Source of the DNA: Bacteroidaceae bacterium
Lineage (GTDB): Bacteria > Bacteroidota > Bacteroidia > Bacteroidales > Bacteroidaceae
NCBI GenBank assembly: GCA_902362375.1
Contig: CABIVS010000003.1
Span: forward strand, 600,060-664,059
Reading direction: 5' to 3'
DNA: 64,000 nucleotides
Below, one piece after another: positions 18,078-27,142 of the stretch. Within the stretch, counting starts at the first letter, position 1. Each line of letters opens with the position of its first letter. Position numbers and translations under genes: made by a program. Below the pieces are notes generated by a model, which was not told the origin of the DNA, ran no database searches, and saw nothing but the letters and a program-made list of their open reading frames with translations.

Positions 18078-18617
18078 ATGGCTAAAAAGGTTTTGATAAT
18101 TTCATCCAGTCCACGTAAAGGTGGTAATTCTGATTTATTATGTGATGAATTTATGAAAGGTGCTCTCGAAGCAGGTAATGAAGTGGAGAAGATTTTCCTG
18201 AAAGACAAAACAGTTCATCCTTGTACGGGATGCAGTGTTTGCAGTATGTACGGCAAACCTTGTCCGCAGAAGGATGATGCAGCGGAAATTGTAGAGAAGA
18301 TGATTGCTGCAGATGTGATTGTGATGGCAACTCCGGTCTATTTTTATACCATGTGCGGACAGATGAAGATTATGATCGACCGCTGCTGTGCACGCTATAC
18401 GGAAATAACCAATAAGGAATTTTATTTCATTATTGCGGCTGCGGAAAATAATAAAGCAATGATGGAACGTACCATTGATGGTTTCCGTGGCTTCCTCGAT
18501 TGCCTGGAAGGACCGCAGGAAAAGGGAACGGTTTATGGAATTGGTGCATGGAAGGTAGGGGAAATTAAGGATACTCCCTATATGCAGGAAGCTTACAAGA
18601 TGGGAAAAATGGTATAA
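18078..18617 (+). CDS. NADPH-dependent FMN reductase / iron-sulfur flavoprotein
   Basis: A 179-aa flavodoxin-fold protein. The FMN-phosphate loop is SSSPRKGGNSDLL near the N terminus. A Cys cluster CTGCSVC plus CPQKDD (residues about 49-66) matches the iron-sulfur flavoprotein type. TPVYFYTMCGQMKIMIDR is the usual second flavin contact. No signal peptide, so cytoplasmic. It likely reduces flavin, quinones or small electrophiles using NAD(P)H; the physiological substrate is unknown. Its promoter carries the 21-bp operator repeat shared with three other loci. A terminator follows at 18692. Confidence 0.88.
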   Translation: MAKKVLIISSSPRKGGNSDLLCDEFMKGALEAGNEVEKIFLKDKTVHPCTGCSVCSMYGKPCPQKDDAAEIVEKMIAADVIVMATPVYFYTMCGQMKIMIDRCCARYTEITNKEFYFIIAAAENNKAMMERTIDGFRGFLDCLEGPQEKGTVYGIGAWKVGEIKDTPYMQEAYKMGKMV

Positions 18618-18691
18618 CCTTTTGAAGGATAAAAATAAGGATTCAATCAGAAAGATTGAAAAGTCAAGAATTTTAATTGATTAGATTGCTT

Positions 18692-18733
18692 GTTCTGCCA
18701 CAGAATTATTATAATTTTGTGGCAGAACTTTTT
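18692..18733 (+). terminator. Terminator after the FMN reductase
   Basis: GTTCTGCCACA (18692-18702) pairs perfectly with TGTGGCAGAAC (18718-18728), followed by five T. Confidence 0.88.
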
Positions 18734-18765
18734 ATTTTACATTATTTGTTTGATAACTAAACGTC

Positions 18766-19587
18766 ATGAGCTATAAAATAACGACTCTTGTGGAGAATTG
18801 TGTCTATGGACGTAAATTGCAGGCCGAGCATGGTCTTTCTCTCTATATTGAGATCCAAGGGAATAGAATTCTTTTCGATACGGGAGCATCTGACTTGTTT
18901 ATCCGTAATGCCCGTCTGTTGCACATTGATTTACAAAAAGTTGATTATTTAATATTATCCCACGGTCACAGTGACCATACGGGGGGACTGCGTTATTTTC
19001 TGGAATTGAATACACAGGCAACCGTTGTCTGTAAACGTGAAATCTTTTCTCCTAAATTCAAGGATGAACGCGAGAATGGAATGAAGCATACGCAAAATCT
19101 TGATCTTTCCCGTTTCCGCTTTATCACAGAGCAGACCGAACTGCTTCCCGGAGTTTTTCTTTTTCCATCTATTGATATTATCAATCAGGAGGATACCCAT
19201 TTTGAACGCTTCTGGGGTCAGCAAGAAGATGGTTGCAAAATACCGGATACCTTTCAGGATGAATTGGCAATGGTGTTAGTGGAACCGGAAGGAGTTTCTG
19301 TGTTGAGCGCCTGTTCTCACCGGGGGATCACCAATATCTTGCGTACCGTTCGGGCTGCATTTCCTGAATCTTCCTGCAAGTTACTTCTCGGAGGTTTTCA
19401 CATTCATAATGCGGAAAAACAAAAATATCAGATCATTGCAGATTATTTGCAGGAATACCTTCCCCGGCAAATTGGCGTTTGTCATTGTACGGGAGTGGAT
19501 AAATACGCCTTCTTTTTCAAAGATTTTGGTGACAAAGCATTCTATAATTACACGGGAAAACTAATTCAAACTGATTTTTCAGAATAA
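18766..19587 (+). CDS. MBL-fold metallo-hydrolase (dihydropterin RFA-P synthase-like group)
   Basis: A 273-aa metallo-beta-lactamase-fold protein. The metal site SHGHSDHTGGL is at about residues 65-75, further ligands appear in SACSHRG and GGFHIHN, and the C-terminal GVCHCTG is typical of the subgroup often annotated as 7,8-dihydropterin-6-methyl-4-(ribofuranosyl)aminobenzene phosphate synthase. The metabolic role in Bacteroides is not established. No signal peptide. The protease gene follows 17 bp later, perhaps co-transcribed. Confidence 0.85.
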   Translation: MSYKITTLVENCVYGRKLQAEHGLSLYIEIQGNRILFDTGASDLFIRNARLLHIDLQKVDYLILSHGHSDHTGGLRYFLELNTQATVVCKREIFSPKFKDERENGMKHTQNLDLSRFRFITEQTELLPGVFLFPSIDIINQEDTHFERFWGQQEDGCKIPDTFQDELAMVLVEPEGVSVLSACSHRGITNILRTVRAAFPESSCKLLLGGFHIHNAEKQKYQIIADYLQEYLPRQIGVCHCTGVDKYAFFFKDFGDKAFYNYTGKLIQTDFSE

Positions 19588-19604
19588 ATATATAATAAAT
19601 TGAT

Positions 19605-22600
19605 ATGAAGAAACTAATAACTTCGTTAGCACTGGTATTATCAGCATTATCCAGCTATGCAATCACTCCTTTGTGGATGCGTGATGCACGTATTTCACCG
19701 GATGGAACCGAGATTGTCTTCTGTTATAAAGGAGATATTTATAAAGTTCCCGCACAAGGAGGAACTGCTGTTCAACTTACCACACAAGCCTCTTATGAAT
19801 CCAATCCCGTCTGGTCTCCCGACGGAAAACAAATCGCATTTGCCAGTGACCGGAATGGAAATTTCGACCTGTTCATCATGCCTGCTGACGGAGGTGTCGC
19901 CCGGAGACTGACTTACCATTCCGCATCGGAAATTCCCTCGGCTTTTACACCGGATGGAAAGTATGTCCTTTTCTCCGCTTCCATACAAGATCCTGCAAAC
20001 AGTGCTTTGTTTCCTACGGGAGCAATGACAGAATTATACAAAGTTTCTGTAGACGGAGGACGCACCGAACAAGTATTGGCAACTCCCGCCGAACTCGTTT
20101 GTTTTGATAAAGCAGGAAAGAACTTTCTTTATCAGGACCGCAAAGGTTTTGAGGATGAATGGAGAAAACATCACACTTCATCCATTACGAGAGATGTTTG
20201 GTTATACAATACCCAAACCGGAAAACATACGAACCTGACAAACCGGGGAGGGGAGGACCGTAATCCTGTATATGCACCTGATGGTAATACAGTCTATTTT
20301 TTGAGTGAACGTAATGGAGGTTCTTTTAATGTGTATACTTTCCCATTGAATACTCCACAAGAAGTAAAGGCTGTCACTACTTTTAAAACTCATCCGGTAC
20401 GTTTCTTGTCTGTCAGCGATAAAGGAACTTTGTGTTATACCTATGACGGTGAGCTTTATACCCAGAAACCCGGTGTACGTCCGGAAAAAGTAAAAGTAGA
20501 ACTTGTCCGTGACGATGAAGAGCAGGTTGCTGCACTTAAATTCTCACAGGGAGCCACTTCCGCTTCCGTATCTCCGGATGGCAAACAGGTTGCTTTTATT
20601 GTGCGTGGTGATGTTTTTGTAACTTCAACTGACTATGCTACAACCAAGCAAATCACAAATACTCCCGCGAAAGAAGCTTCCGTCTCTTTTGCTCCGGACA
20701 ACCGGACGCTGGTTTATGCCAGTGAACGCACCGGTAATTGGCAACTTTACACAGCAAAAATAAGCCGTAAGGAAGATCCTAATTTCCCTAATGCCACTCT
20801 TATTGAGGAGGAAGTTTTATTACCGTCCAAAACGGTAGAACGCGCCTATCCGCAATATTCGCCGGATGGTAAAGAGCTGGCTTTTATCGAAGACCGCAAT
20901 CGTTTGATGGTACTCGATTTGAAAACGAAGAAAGTACGTCAGGTGACGGACGGTTCTACATGGTATAACACCGGAGGTGGATTTGACTACGAATGGTCAC
21001 CGGATGGCAAATGGTTTACTCTTGAATTTATCGGCAACCGTCACGATCCTTATTCGGATATAGGTATTGTCAGTGCACAGGGAGGAGAGATAACCAATCT
21101 GACTAATAGCGGATATATCAGCGGTTCTCCGCGTTGGGTACTCGATGGAAATGCCATTCTTTTCCAGACCGAACGTTATGGTATGCGTGCGCATGCTTCC
21201 TGGGGATCGCAACAGGATGTTATGTTGGTATTTCTCAATCAGGATGCTTATGATCGTTATCGTTTGAGTAAGGAAGATTTCGAATTGCTCAAGGAACTTG
21301 AAAAGGAACAAAAGAAAGCAAAGGAGAAAGATGATAACAAGAAGAAAGACGGTGATAAGGAGAAGGCGGATGAGGAAAAAGCAGACCAGAAAGATATAGT
21401 AGTCGAGCTTAACGGCATTGAAGACCGTATCGTACGTCTGACTCCCAACTCTTCTGACTTAGGCAGTGCCATACTATCCAAAGATGGAGAGGATCTCTAC
21501 TATTTCTCTGCTTTCGAAGATGGATATGACCTTTGGAAAATGAATCTCCGTGAGAAAGAGACAAAACGTCTGCATAAACTCAATACCGGGTGGGCATCGC
21601 TGATGCTGGATAAAAAAGGAGATATCTTCTTATTGGGAAGCCGCAATATGCAAAAGATGGATGCCAAGTCGGATGCTTTGAAATCAATCAGTTATCAGGC
21701 TGAAATGAAAATGGATTTGGCAGCTGAACGTGAAGCGATGTTTGATCATGTGTACAAACAACATCAGAAACGTTTTTATAATGTCAATATGCACGGGGTA
21801 AACTGGGATGCCATGACTAATGCTTATCGCAAATTCCTGCCTCACATTGATAACAATTATGACTTTGCAGAACTGTTGAGTGAATGGTTGGGCGAGTTGA
21901 ATGTTTCACATACCGGAGGACGCTATTCTCCCAAAGGTAAAGGCGATGTTACTTCCAATCTGGGACTTCTGTTCGACTGGGATTATCAGGGAAAAGGGAT
22001 GCAGATTGCCGAAATTATCGAGAAAGGTCCGTTCGACCATTCACGTACCAAAGTAAAAGCAGGGTGTATCATTGAAAAGATTAACGGTGAGGAAATAACT
22101 CCCGATCATGACATCACTTGTCTGTTGAATAATAAAGCAGGGAAGAAGACCTTGATTTCAATCTACAATCCGCAAAATAAAGAACGTTGGGAAGAAGTTG
22201 TGATGCCGGTTACGAGCGGCCAACTGAATGGGTTGTTATACAAACGTTGGGTGAAACAGCGGGCGGCAGATGTTGAGAAATGGTCGAAAGGACGTTTGGG
22301 ATATGTTCATATTCAATCCATGGGAGATGACAGTTTCCGTACCGTTTACTCGGATATTCTGGGAAAATATAACAACTGTGATGGAATTGTGATTGATACT
22401 CGGTTCAACGGTGGTGGTCGTTTGCATGAAGATATTGAAATACTGTTCAGTGGTCAGAAATACTTCACTCAAGTAGTCCGCGGACGTGAAGCGTGTGACA
22501 TGCCAAGCCGTCGTTGGAACAAGCCGTCTATTATGCTGCAATGTGAAGCCAACTATTCGAATGCACATGGAACTCCATGGGTATATAAACATCAAAATAT

Positions 22601-22856
22601 AGGAAAACTTGTCGGTATGCCTGTTCCGGGTACAATGACGAGCGTGTCTTGGGAAACTTTACAAGATCCTTCACTCGTCTTTGGTATTCCTATTGTCGGC
22701 TATCGTTTGCCTGATGGCAGTTATTTGGAAAACACCCAGTTGGAACCGGATGTGAAGGTTGCTAATGATCCGGAGACGGTTGTTAAGGGAGAGGATACCC
22801 AATTAAAAGTGGCTGTCGATGAACTTCTGAAAGAAATAGATAAGCAGAAGAAGTAA
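19605..22856 (+). CDS. Tricorn-type S41 protease, exported
   Basis: A 1083-aa tricorn-like protease with signal peptide (MKKLITSLALVLSALSSYAI). Residues about 25-560 form WD40-like propellers with repeated SPDGKxIAF / SPDGTEIVF units. Next comes a short, extremely charged Lys/Glu/Asp linker (about 565-600), then the C1 domain with VSHTGGRY (the Ser-His pair of the catalytic tetrad), a PDZ domain (about 780-860, LGLLFDWDYQGKGMQIAEIIEKGP) and the S41 core with GIVIDTRFNGGGR and the GTMTSVSW nucleophile region. Predicted periplasmic peptidase that digests oligopeptides. The terminator downstream is shared with the facing gene. Confidence 0.9.
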   Translation: MKKLITSLALVLSALSSYAITPLWMRDARISPDGTEIVFCYKGDIYKVPAQGGTAVQLTTQASYESNPVWSPDGKQIAFASDRNGNFDLFIMPADGGVARRLTYHSASEIPSAFTPDGKYVLFSASIQDPANSALFPTGAMTELYKVSVDGGRTEQVLATPAELVCFDKAGKNFLYQDRKGFEDEWRKHHTSSITRDVWLYNTQTGKHTNLTNRGGEDRNPVYAPDGNTVYFLSERNGGSFNVYTFPLNTPQEVKAVTTFKTHPVRFLSVSDKGTLCYTYDGELYTQKPGVRPEKVKVELVRDDEEQVAALKFSQGATSASVSPDGKQVAFIVRGDVFVTSTDYATTKQITNTPAKEASVSFAPDNRTLVYASERTGNWQLYTAKISRKEDPNFPNATLIEEEVLLPSKTVERAYPQYSPDGKELAFIEDRNRLMVLDLKTKKVRQVTDGSTWYNTGGGFDYEWSPDGKWFTLEFIGNRHDPYSDIGIVSAQGGEITNLTNSGYISGSPRWVLDGNAILFQTERYGMRAHASWGSQQDVMLVFLNQDAYDRYRLSKEDFELLKELEKEQKKAKEKDDNKKKDGDKEKADEEKADQKDIVVELNGIEDRIVRLTPNSSDLGSAILSKDGEDLYYFSAFEDGYDLWKMNLREKETKRLHKLNTGWASLMLDKKGDIFLLGSRNMQKMDAKSDALKSISYQAEMKMDLAAEREAMFDHVYKQHQKRFYNVNMHGVNWDAMTNAYRKFLPHIDNNYDFAELLSEWLGELNVSHTGGRYSPKGKGDVTSNLGLLFDWDYQGKGMQIAEIIEKGPFDHSRTKVKAGCIIEKINGEEITPDHDITCLLNNKAGKKTLISIYNPQNKERWEEVVMPVTSGQLNGLLYKRWVKQRAADVEKWSKGRLGYVHIQSMGDDSFRTVYSDILGKYNNCDGIVIDTRFNGGGRLHEDIEILFSGQKYFTQVVRGREACDMPSRRWNKPSIMLQCEANYSNAHGTPWVYKHQNIGKLVGMPVPGTMTSVSWETLQDPSLVFGIPIVGYRLPDGSYLENTQLEPDVKVANDPETVVKGEDTQLKVAVDELLKEIDKQKK

Positions 22857-22887
22857 ATACAAAGTATAATTATATCTGAAATAAAAA

Positions 22888-22935
22888 GTCGCTTCTTTGA
22901 AAGAATCAATATCTTTTCAAAGAAGCGACCTTTTT
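22888..22935. terminator. Bidirectional terminator between facing genes
   Basis: GTCGCTTCTTTGAAAGA (22888-22904) pairs with TCTTTTCAAAGAAGCGAC (22912-22929) with one bulged base. T runs lie on the + side and A runs before the left arm, so it can act for both the protease (+) and the membrane-protein gene (-). Confidence 0.82.
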
Positions 22936-22966
22936 ATAAGGTGTTTATTTAAAACTGACGCAGGAT

Positions 22967-23638
22967 TTACTTCCAGACTGGTAATAATTTATGGAGGGTC
23001 TTTCTCGTCATTATCTTTTGATTCAGGAAACTTACAATATATCCGGTTATGCAGGCTGCAATGAGTGACCCTTCACGTACTCCTTGAATACCTTGTGTCA
23101 GTAAGAGGGAGAGAATTACGGCCATTGTAACCAAAGTAATATCAAAATAGACTTTGAACTTTCCGAACTCCTTGTTATAATGGCGGGACGCATATTTCAC
23201 GAATGCTTCTGCACTCATCATGGCTACTCTCGGTTTTAGTTCGAGAACTACTCCGATAGATTGCACCATGCATCCTGTAAGTAATAAAGCGATTGACATG
23301 CCATAATTGGCGGGATGCAGTTCACTTGTCAGCATCATATTAAAATCAATGAATGCCGAAAAGATAAAAGAGAACGGCATTTGAAGAAGAATTTCAATAA
23401 TATCCTGCCGGGTTCTGTTTTTTCGGATTAACCAGAATTGTCCCAAGATAAGAACCATATTGATGATGAAGGTGCAAGTACCTAATGACAAAGGACTATT
23501 CAAGCTTAATACATAATTGATGCTCGATATGGGAGTAGTCCCTAGTGACGAGCGTATAATCAATACAATGCCTGCCGCTAAAAAATAAAGTCCGATAACA
23601 AATACTAAATACCTCTTGAAAACATCTTTCATTTCCAT
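22967..23638 (-). CDS. YczE/YitT-like integral membrane protein
   Basis: A 223-aa protein with about five hydrophobic helices. Start chosen at 23638 (MEMKDVFKRY) because a GGAGG sits 10 bp upstream (23653-23649 on this strand), which is unusual in Bacteroides and decides the start; the frame is open to an ATG at 23677. SSLGTTPISSINYVLS and ELKPRVAMMSAEAFVKY resemble the YczE/YyaS/YitT family of unknown transport function. It is divergent from an AraC regulator at 23793, a probable control pair. Confidence 0.8.
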   Translation of the reverse strand: MEMKDVFKRYLVFVIGLYFLAAGIVLIIRSSLGTTPISSINYVLSLNSPLSLGTCTFIINMVLILGQFWLIRKNRTRQDIIEILLQMPFSFIFSAFIDFNMMLTSELHPANYGMSIALLLTGCMVQSIGVVLELKPRVAMMSAEAFVKYASRHYNKEFGKFKVYFDITLVTMAVILSLLLTQGIQGVREGSLIAACITGYIVSFLNQKIMTRKTLHKLLPVWK

Positions 23639-23792
23639 ACCTTTTTGACCTCCTTTATTTATTTTCCTTTCATGCATTGAAAAGGATATGCAAAGGTCCC
23701 GTTTTTTACTCTGAAACAGATTATCTAATTCCGTACACTTTTTGTCATATCCGAAACAAATCGTATTTTTACGTCATAAAAAGAAGATGTAA

Positions 23793-24698
23793 ATGGTAAA
23801 ATCTCGTATATTTGATAATACGCAGCTGTTGAAGGAGCATCCGGAACTTCCTCATTATAAAGAGGAGGTAGTCTGTTTTAGGAGTGAATATAAAGACAGA
23901 AGTTATCCGGCAAATGAATGTTATTTCAATCGGGAACTTTATATGATATTCGTTCTTGAAGGTCGTTCGGAGATTCTGCTGAATGGAGAGTTTATTGCGA
24001 TAGAGCCGAATATGCTGCTTATTCATGGAGCAAATTATCTCACGGAGCATCTTTACTCAAGCCGTGATATTCAGTTTATTACTCTTGCCCTTTCCGAATC
24101 CATGCGGACAGACGACTCTTATTTGACACAAATAACGGCTATCTTATTGGCGACAATGAGGCAGAATAAACAATATACGATACAGTTGACAGAGTACGAA
24201 GCCCAAATCATCCGTAAGGAACTGGAAGTGTTGATGCGCCTGCTGAATATTGAACATCATTTTCTTTTCCGGCGCATACAGGCAGCGTGCAATGCTTTAT
24301 TTCTTGATATAGCTGATTTTCTTTCCCGAAAGACAATTATTAAAAAAGAGGTCAGTCGTAAAGACCACGTTTTACAGGAGTTTCATGCATTGGTTACCCG
24401 GAATTTCAGGGAAGAACATTTTGTGAGCTTTTATGCGGATAAACTGGCTATCAGTGAGCAGTACCTGGCCCGTATTGTACGTGCTGGAACAGGTAAGACT
24501 ATCAATAGTATTATAAACGAACTGTTGGTTATGGAAGCACGTACCTTGTTGAGTTCTACAAAATCTACGGTTGGGGAGATTGCTTCCAAGTTAGGGTTTA
24601 GTGATCCGGCAGCTTTTTGTAAGTTCTTCAAAAGGAATGCATTACAAACTCCATTGAATTATCGGAAAGGATTGTTACTTCATATCGAAATGAGATAG
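23793..24698 (+). CDS. AraC-family transcriptional regulator
   Basis: A 301-aa regulator with an N-terminal cupin-like sensor (YMIFVLEGRSEILLNGEFIAIEPNMLL) and a C-terminal double HTH (about 195-295: YADKLAISEQYLARIVRAGTG, then STVGEIASKLGFSDPAAFCKFFKR). It is divergent from the YczE/YitT-like membrane-protein gene with a 154-bp spacer, so that gene is the likely target. Confidence 0.92.
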   Translation: MVKSRIFDNTQLLKEHPELPHYKEEVVCFRSEYKDRSYPANECYFNRELYMIFVLEGRSEILLNGEFIAIEPNMLLIHGANYLTEHLYSSRDIQFITLALSESMRTDDSYLTQITAILLATMRQNKQYTIQLTEYEAQIIRKELEVLMRLLNIEHHFLFRRIQAACNALFLDIADFLSRKTIIKKEVSRKDHVLQEFHALVTRNFREEHFVSFYADKLAISEQYLARIVRAGTGKTINSIINELLVMEARTLLSSTKSTVGEIASKLGFSDPAAFCKFFKRNALQTPLNYRKGLLLHIEMR

Positions 24699-24765
24699 GT
24701 TGATGTAATTGTCTTAACCGACAATATACATCAACCTGTTGAATATATAGTGAATGGGGTTGATT

Positions 24766-26523
24766 TTAACCGATAAGTGTTGTGATATCTTCTACAATCT
24801 GCTCATCTGTCAAGTGATTGGCACGGAGAAACTCCTGCAAATCAAAACGATCTACAAATTCTTTTTTAGCTCCATAGTTCAGGACTTTCATGTCTGTAGC
24901 ACCATAGTAGCGGGCAATTTTTTCACCGAAACCGCCATCCAATACACCGTCTTCCAATGTTATCACTAACTCGTGATCTGCTTTCAGCTCATCCATCAGT
25001 TCGTTGTCTACACCGGTGATGTAACGCGGATTGATGAGTGTTGCGTCGACATTGGCTTTTTCTTTCAGAAGTGATGCAACCGACTGTCCTAATCCATAGA
25101 ATGAACCCAAAGCCACAATGGCCACTTTCGAACCGCGATGAGTAACTTTGTAACGATTGAGAATGCTGTAATCGGAATCTACCGGTTCTCCGCTACTGAT
25201 TACATCTGTTGCCGGCACGCGGATAGCAACCGGGTGTTCATTCTGGCGGATACTCCATTCCAGCATGGCAATATATTCTTCCTTACAAGTCGGAGCCAGA
25301 TAAACCATATTAGGAATATTGCTGATAAGCGGAATATCGAAGAAACAGAGATGAGTCACATCATTCATTCCGGATAACGTACCCCAGAAGACCAACAAAA
25401 CAGCCGGATTGTTATTGATACAAAGGTCTTGTGAAAGTTGATCGTAGGAGCGTTGGATGAATGTACTATATACTCCGTAAACGGGTTTCCCACCATTGGC
25501 TGCGATACCCGAAGCAAGAGCTACTGCGTGTTCCTCGGCAATGCCTACATCTACGAATTGCTTGCCTGCTTCCTGACGGTGGTCCGGAGTAAATCCCAGA
25601 ACGGTGGGAGTACCAGAAGTGATTGTTACCACACGCGGGTCCTCCTTCATCTTTTTCAGCAGGTATTGGGCGGTTACCTCGCTGTAATCTTCTTCTTCAT
25701 CACTCACTTTTGCTTCTCCGGTTTCTACATTGAATGGAGTACGCCAGTGGTAAGTCTCTTTATCTTGCTCGGCACGTGCATAACCCTTACCTTTTAATGT
25801 ATTGATGTGTACTACTATCGGATGCTGAATATCTTTCACTTTAGAGAAAGCTTCAATCAATGCCTGTACGTTATTACCATCATTTACATACATATAATCC
25901 AGTCCCATTGCCTTGAAGAAGTTGCATTCGCACTGACCGTTACTGTCACGTAATTCTTTCAGATTCTTGTACAATCCTCCGTGGTTCTCGGCAATAGACA
26001 TCTGGTTGTCATTAACGATAATAATCATGTTAGTACCAAGTTCTGCTACATAATCCAATCCTTCGAAAGCTTCACCTCCGCTTAAAGAACCATCCCCTAT
26101 GACGGCTATGATATTTTCATTGCCGCCTGTAAGGTCGCGTCCCTTTGCCAATCCGCTGGCCAGGCTGACAGAAGTAGAAGTATGTCCGATGATGAAGAAA
26201 TCATGTTCACTTTCTTGCGGTTCGGTATAACCTGATACGTTATCGTATTTTTCCGGATGAAGGAACGCATCTTTACGACCGGTCAGCATCTTGTGTACAT
26301 AACTCTGGTGCGATACGTCAAATATAATTTTGTCTTTGGGTGAATTGAATACATAGTGTAAAGCAATCGTTGCTTCCACCATTCCGAAATTAGGTCCGAA
26401 ATGCCCGCCATGTTCACTTAATTTTTGCAGGAGTGCTGCACGGATTTCTCCACCTAACTCGTTTAGCTCTTTTTCCGACAGTTTCTTAACATCTGCAGGA
26501 GAATAAATATTTTCTAAATACAT
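24766..26523 (-). CDS. 1-deoxy-D-xylulose-5-phosphate synthase-like enzyme, divergent
   Basis: A 585-aa thiamine-diphosphate enzyme with the DXS domain order but shorter than the usual 620-640 aa. Conserved: GGHFGPNFGMVE with the active-site His, GDGSLSGGEAFEGL, VDVGIAEEHAVALASG with the catalytic Glu, and STFIQRSYDQ. Different from typical DXS: DVSHQSYVHKMLTGR and DNQMSIAENHGG. Normal DXS condenses pyruvate and glyceraldehyde 3-phosphate to start MEP isoprenoid, thiamine and pyridoxal synthesis. Whether this one is the housekeeping enzyme or a paralogue with another aldehyde substrate cannot be decided here. It stands alone. A candidate -7 box (TATCTTTG, 26581-26574) precedes it. Confidence 0.8.
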   Translation of the reverse strand: MYLENIYSPADVKKLSEKELNELGGEIRAALLQKLSEHGGHFGPNFGMVEATIALHYVFNSPKDKIIFDVSHQSYVHKMLTGRKDAFLHPEKYDNVSGYTEPQESEHDFFIIGHTSTSVSLASGLAKGRDLTGGNENIIAVIGDGSLSGGEAFEGLDYVAELGTNMIIIVNDNQMSIAENHGGLYKNLKELRDSNGQCECNFFKAMGLDYMYVNDGNNVQALIEAFSKVKDIQHPIVVHINTLKGKGYARAEQDKETYHWRTPFNVETGEAKVSDEEEDYSEVTAQYLLKKMKEDPRVVTITSGTPTVLGFTPDHRQEAGKQFVDVGIAEEHAVALASGIAANGGKPVYGVYSTFIQRSYDQLSQDLCINNNPAVLLVFWGTLSGMNDVTHLCFFDIPLISNIPNMVYLAPTCKEEYIAMLEWSIRQNEHPVAIRVPATDVISSGEPVDSDYSILNRYKVTHRGSKVAIVALGSFYGLGQSVASLLKEKANVDATLINPRYITGVDNELMDELKADHELVITLEDGVLDGGFGEKIARYYGATDMKVLNYGAKKEFVDRFDLQEFLRANHLTDEQIVEDITTLIG

Positions 26524-26785
26524 ATCAAACAGTTTTTCTAAATAATGTTTTTACTTATTTCTTTATGACACCGCAAAGATACTGCAGGATTTGAAATCTG
26601 TTTGTATATGAATTACGGATTAATTTACCCATATTACAGTTCCCCATAATAGGATAACTCAACTTTTATAAGGAAAAGTATTGATGTGTTATTAAAAAAA
26701 GAAACGTTTTCATTTTTGTGGAAGCATTTCTAGATTATATATGCGGAAAATACCTTATTATTATGAGCGATAAATATTCATAAGG

Positions 26786-26991
26786 TTATTTATGCAGTAG
26801 CATAATACGGCCATCTTTCTTATTTACAACAATATTATTTTCTCTTGCCAACCAATAGCTAAAACTGCTTCTTCAAAAGTCATAGTTAGCTTTTGACACA
26901 ACTCTTGTATGGAAAATTCGAATGTTCTTTTCTCAAGTTCATTCCATACACGTCCGGCATTACTGCCAATTTCTGTAATTCTTAAATTCAT
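26786..26991 (-). pseudogene. Frameshifted winged-helix (DUF2582-type) protein gene
   Basis: From ATG 26991 the frame reads MNLRITEIGSNAGRVWNELE and continues to FEEAVLAIGWQEKIILL, then stops after 55 codons. After the Trp of AIGW the +1 frame continues the family pattern (ARENNIVV, then GRIMLLHK) to a TAA at 26786. Small Bacteroidota winged-helix proteins usually read AIGWLARE at this point. Restoring one GGTT unit at the ATTGGTTGGCAAG junction gives exactly that, so a 4-bp slippage deletion is the simplest explanation. An assembly error is the alternative. It lies alone in the gap between the DXS-like gene and the promoter at 27026. Confidence 0.7.
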
Positions 26992-27025
26992 TTATCCAAT
27001 TACATTCTTTCTTAATATTCTACAA

Positions 27026-27092
27026 TCTGTAATTGGGGTTATAATGTCAGTAATTCGTCTACAAATGGTCTCTTTCTTTCATCGTACTTTTG
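27026..27092 (+). promoter_or_regulatory. Paired TCWGTAATT operator and -7 element before the hydrolase operon
   Basis: TCTGTAATTG (27026-27035) and TCAGTAATTC (27047-27056) are 21 bp apart. TACTTTTG at 27085-27092 follows the second copy after exactly 28 bp. Same geometry as at 17955-18021. Confidence 0.7.
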
Positions 27093-27142
27093 CAATGTCG
27101 AAAATAGGTAATCAATTTATTAATTATTAAAGCGCAAGAGAT

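Noticed and set aside
21265..21410. Charged Lys/Glu stretch in the tricorn gene as a frameshift artefact
   Set aside because: Frame is continuous and domains on both sides are intact; it is a linker.
26909..27130. 73-codon plus-strand frame before the hydrolase
   Set aside because: It is antisense to the winged-helix remnant and contains the operator and -7 box.
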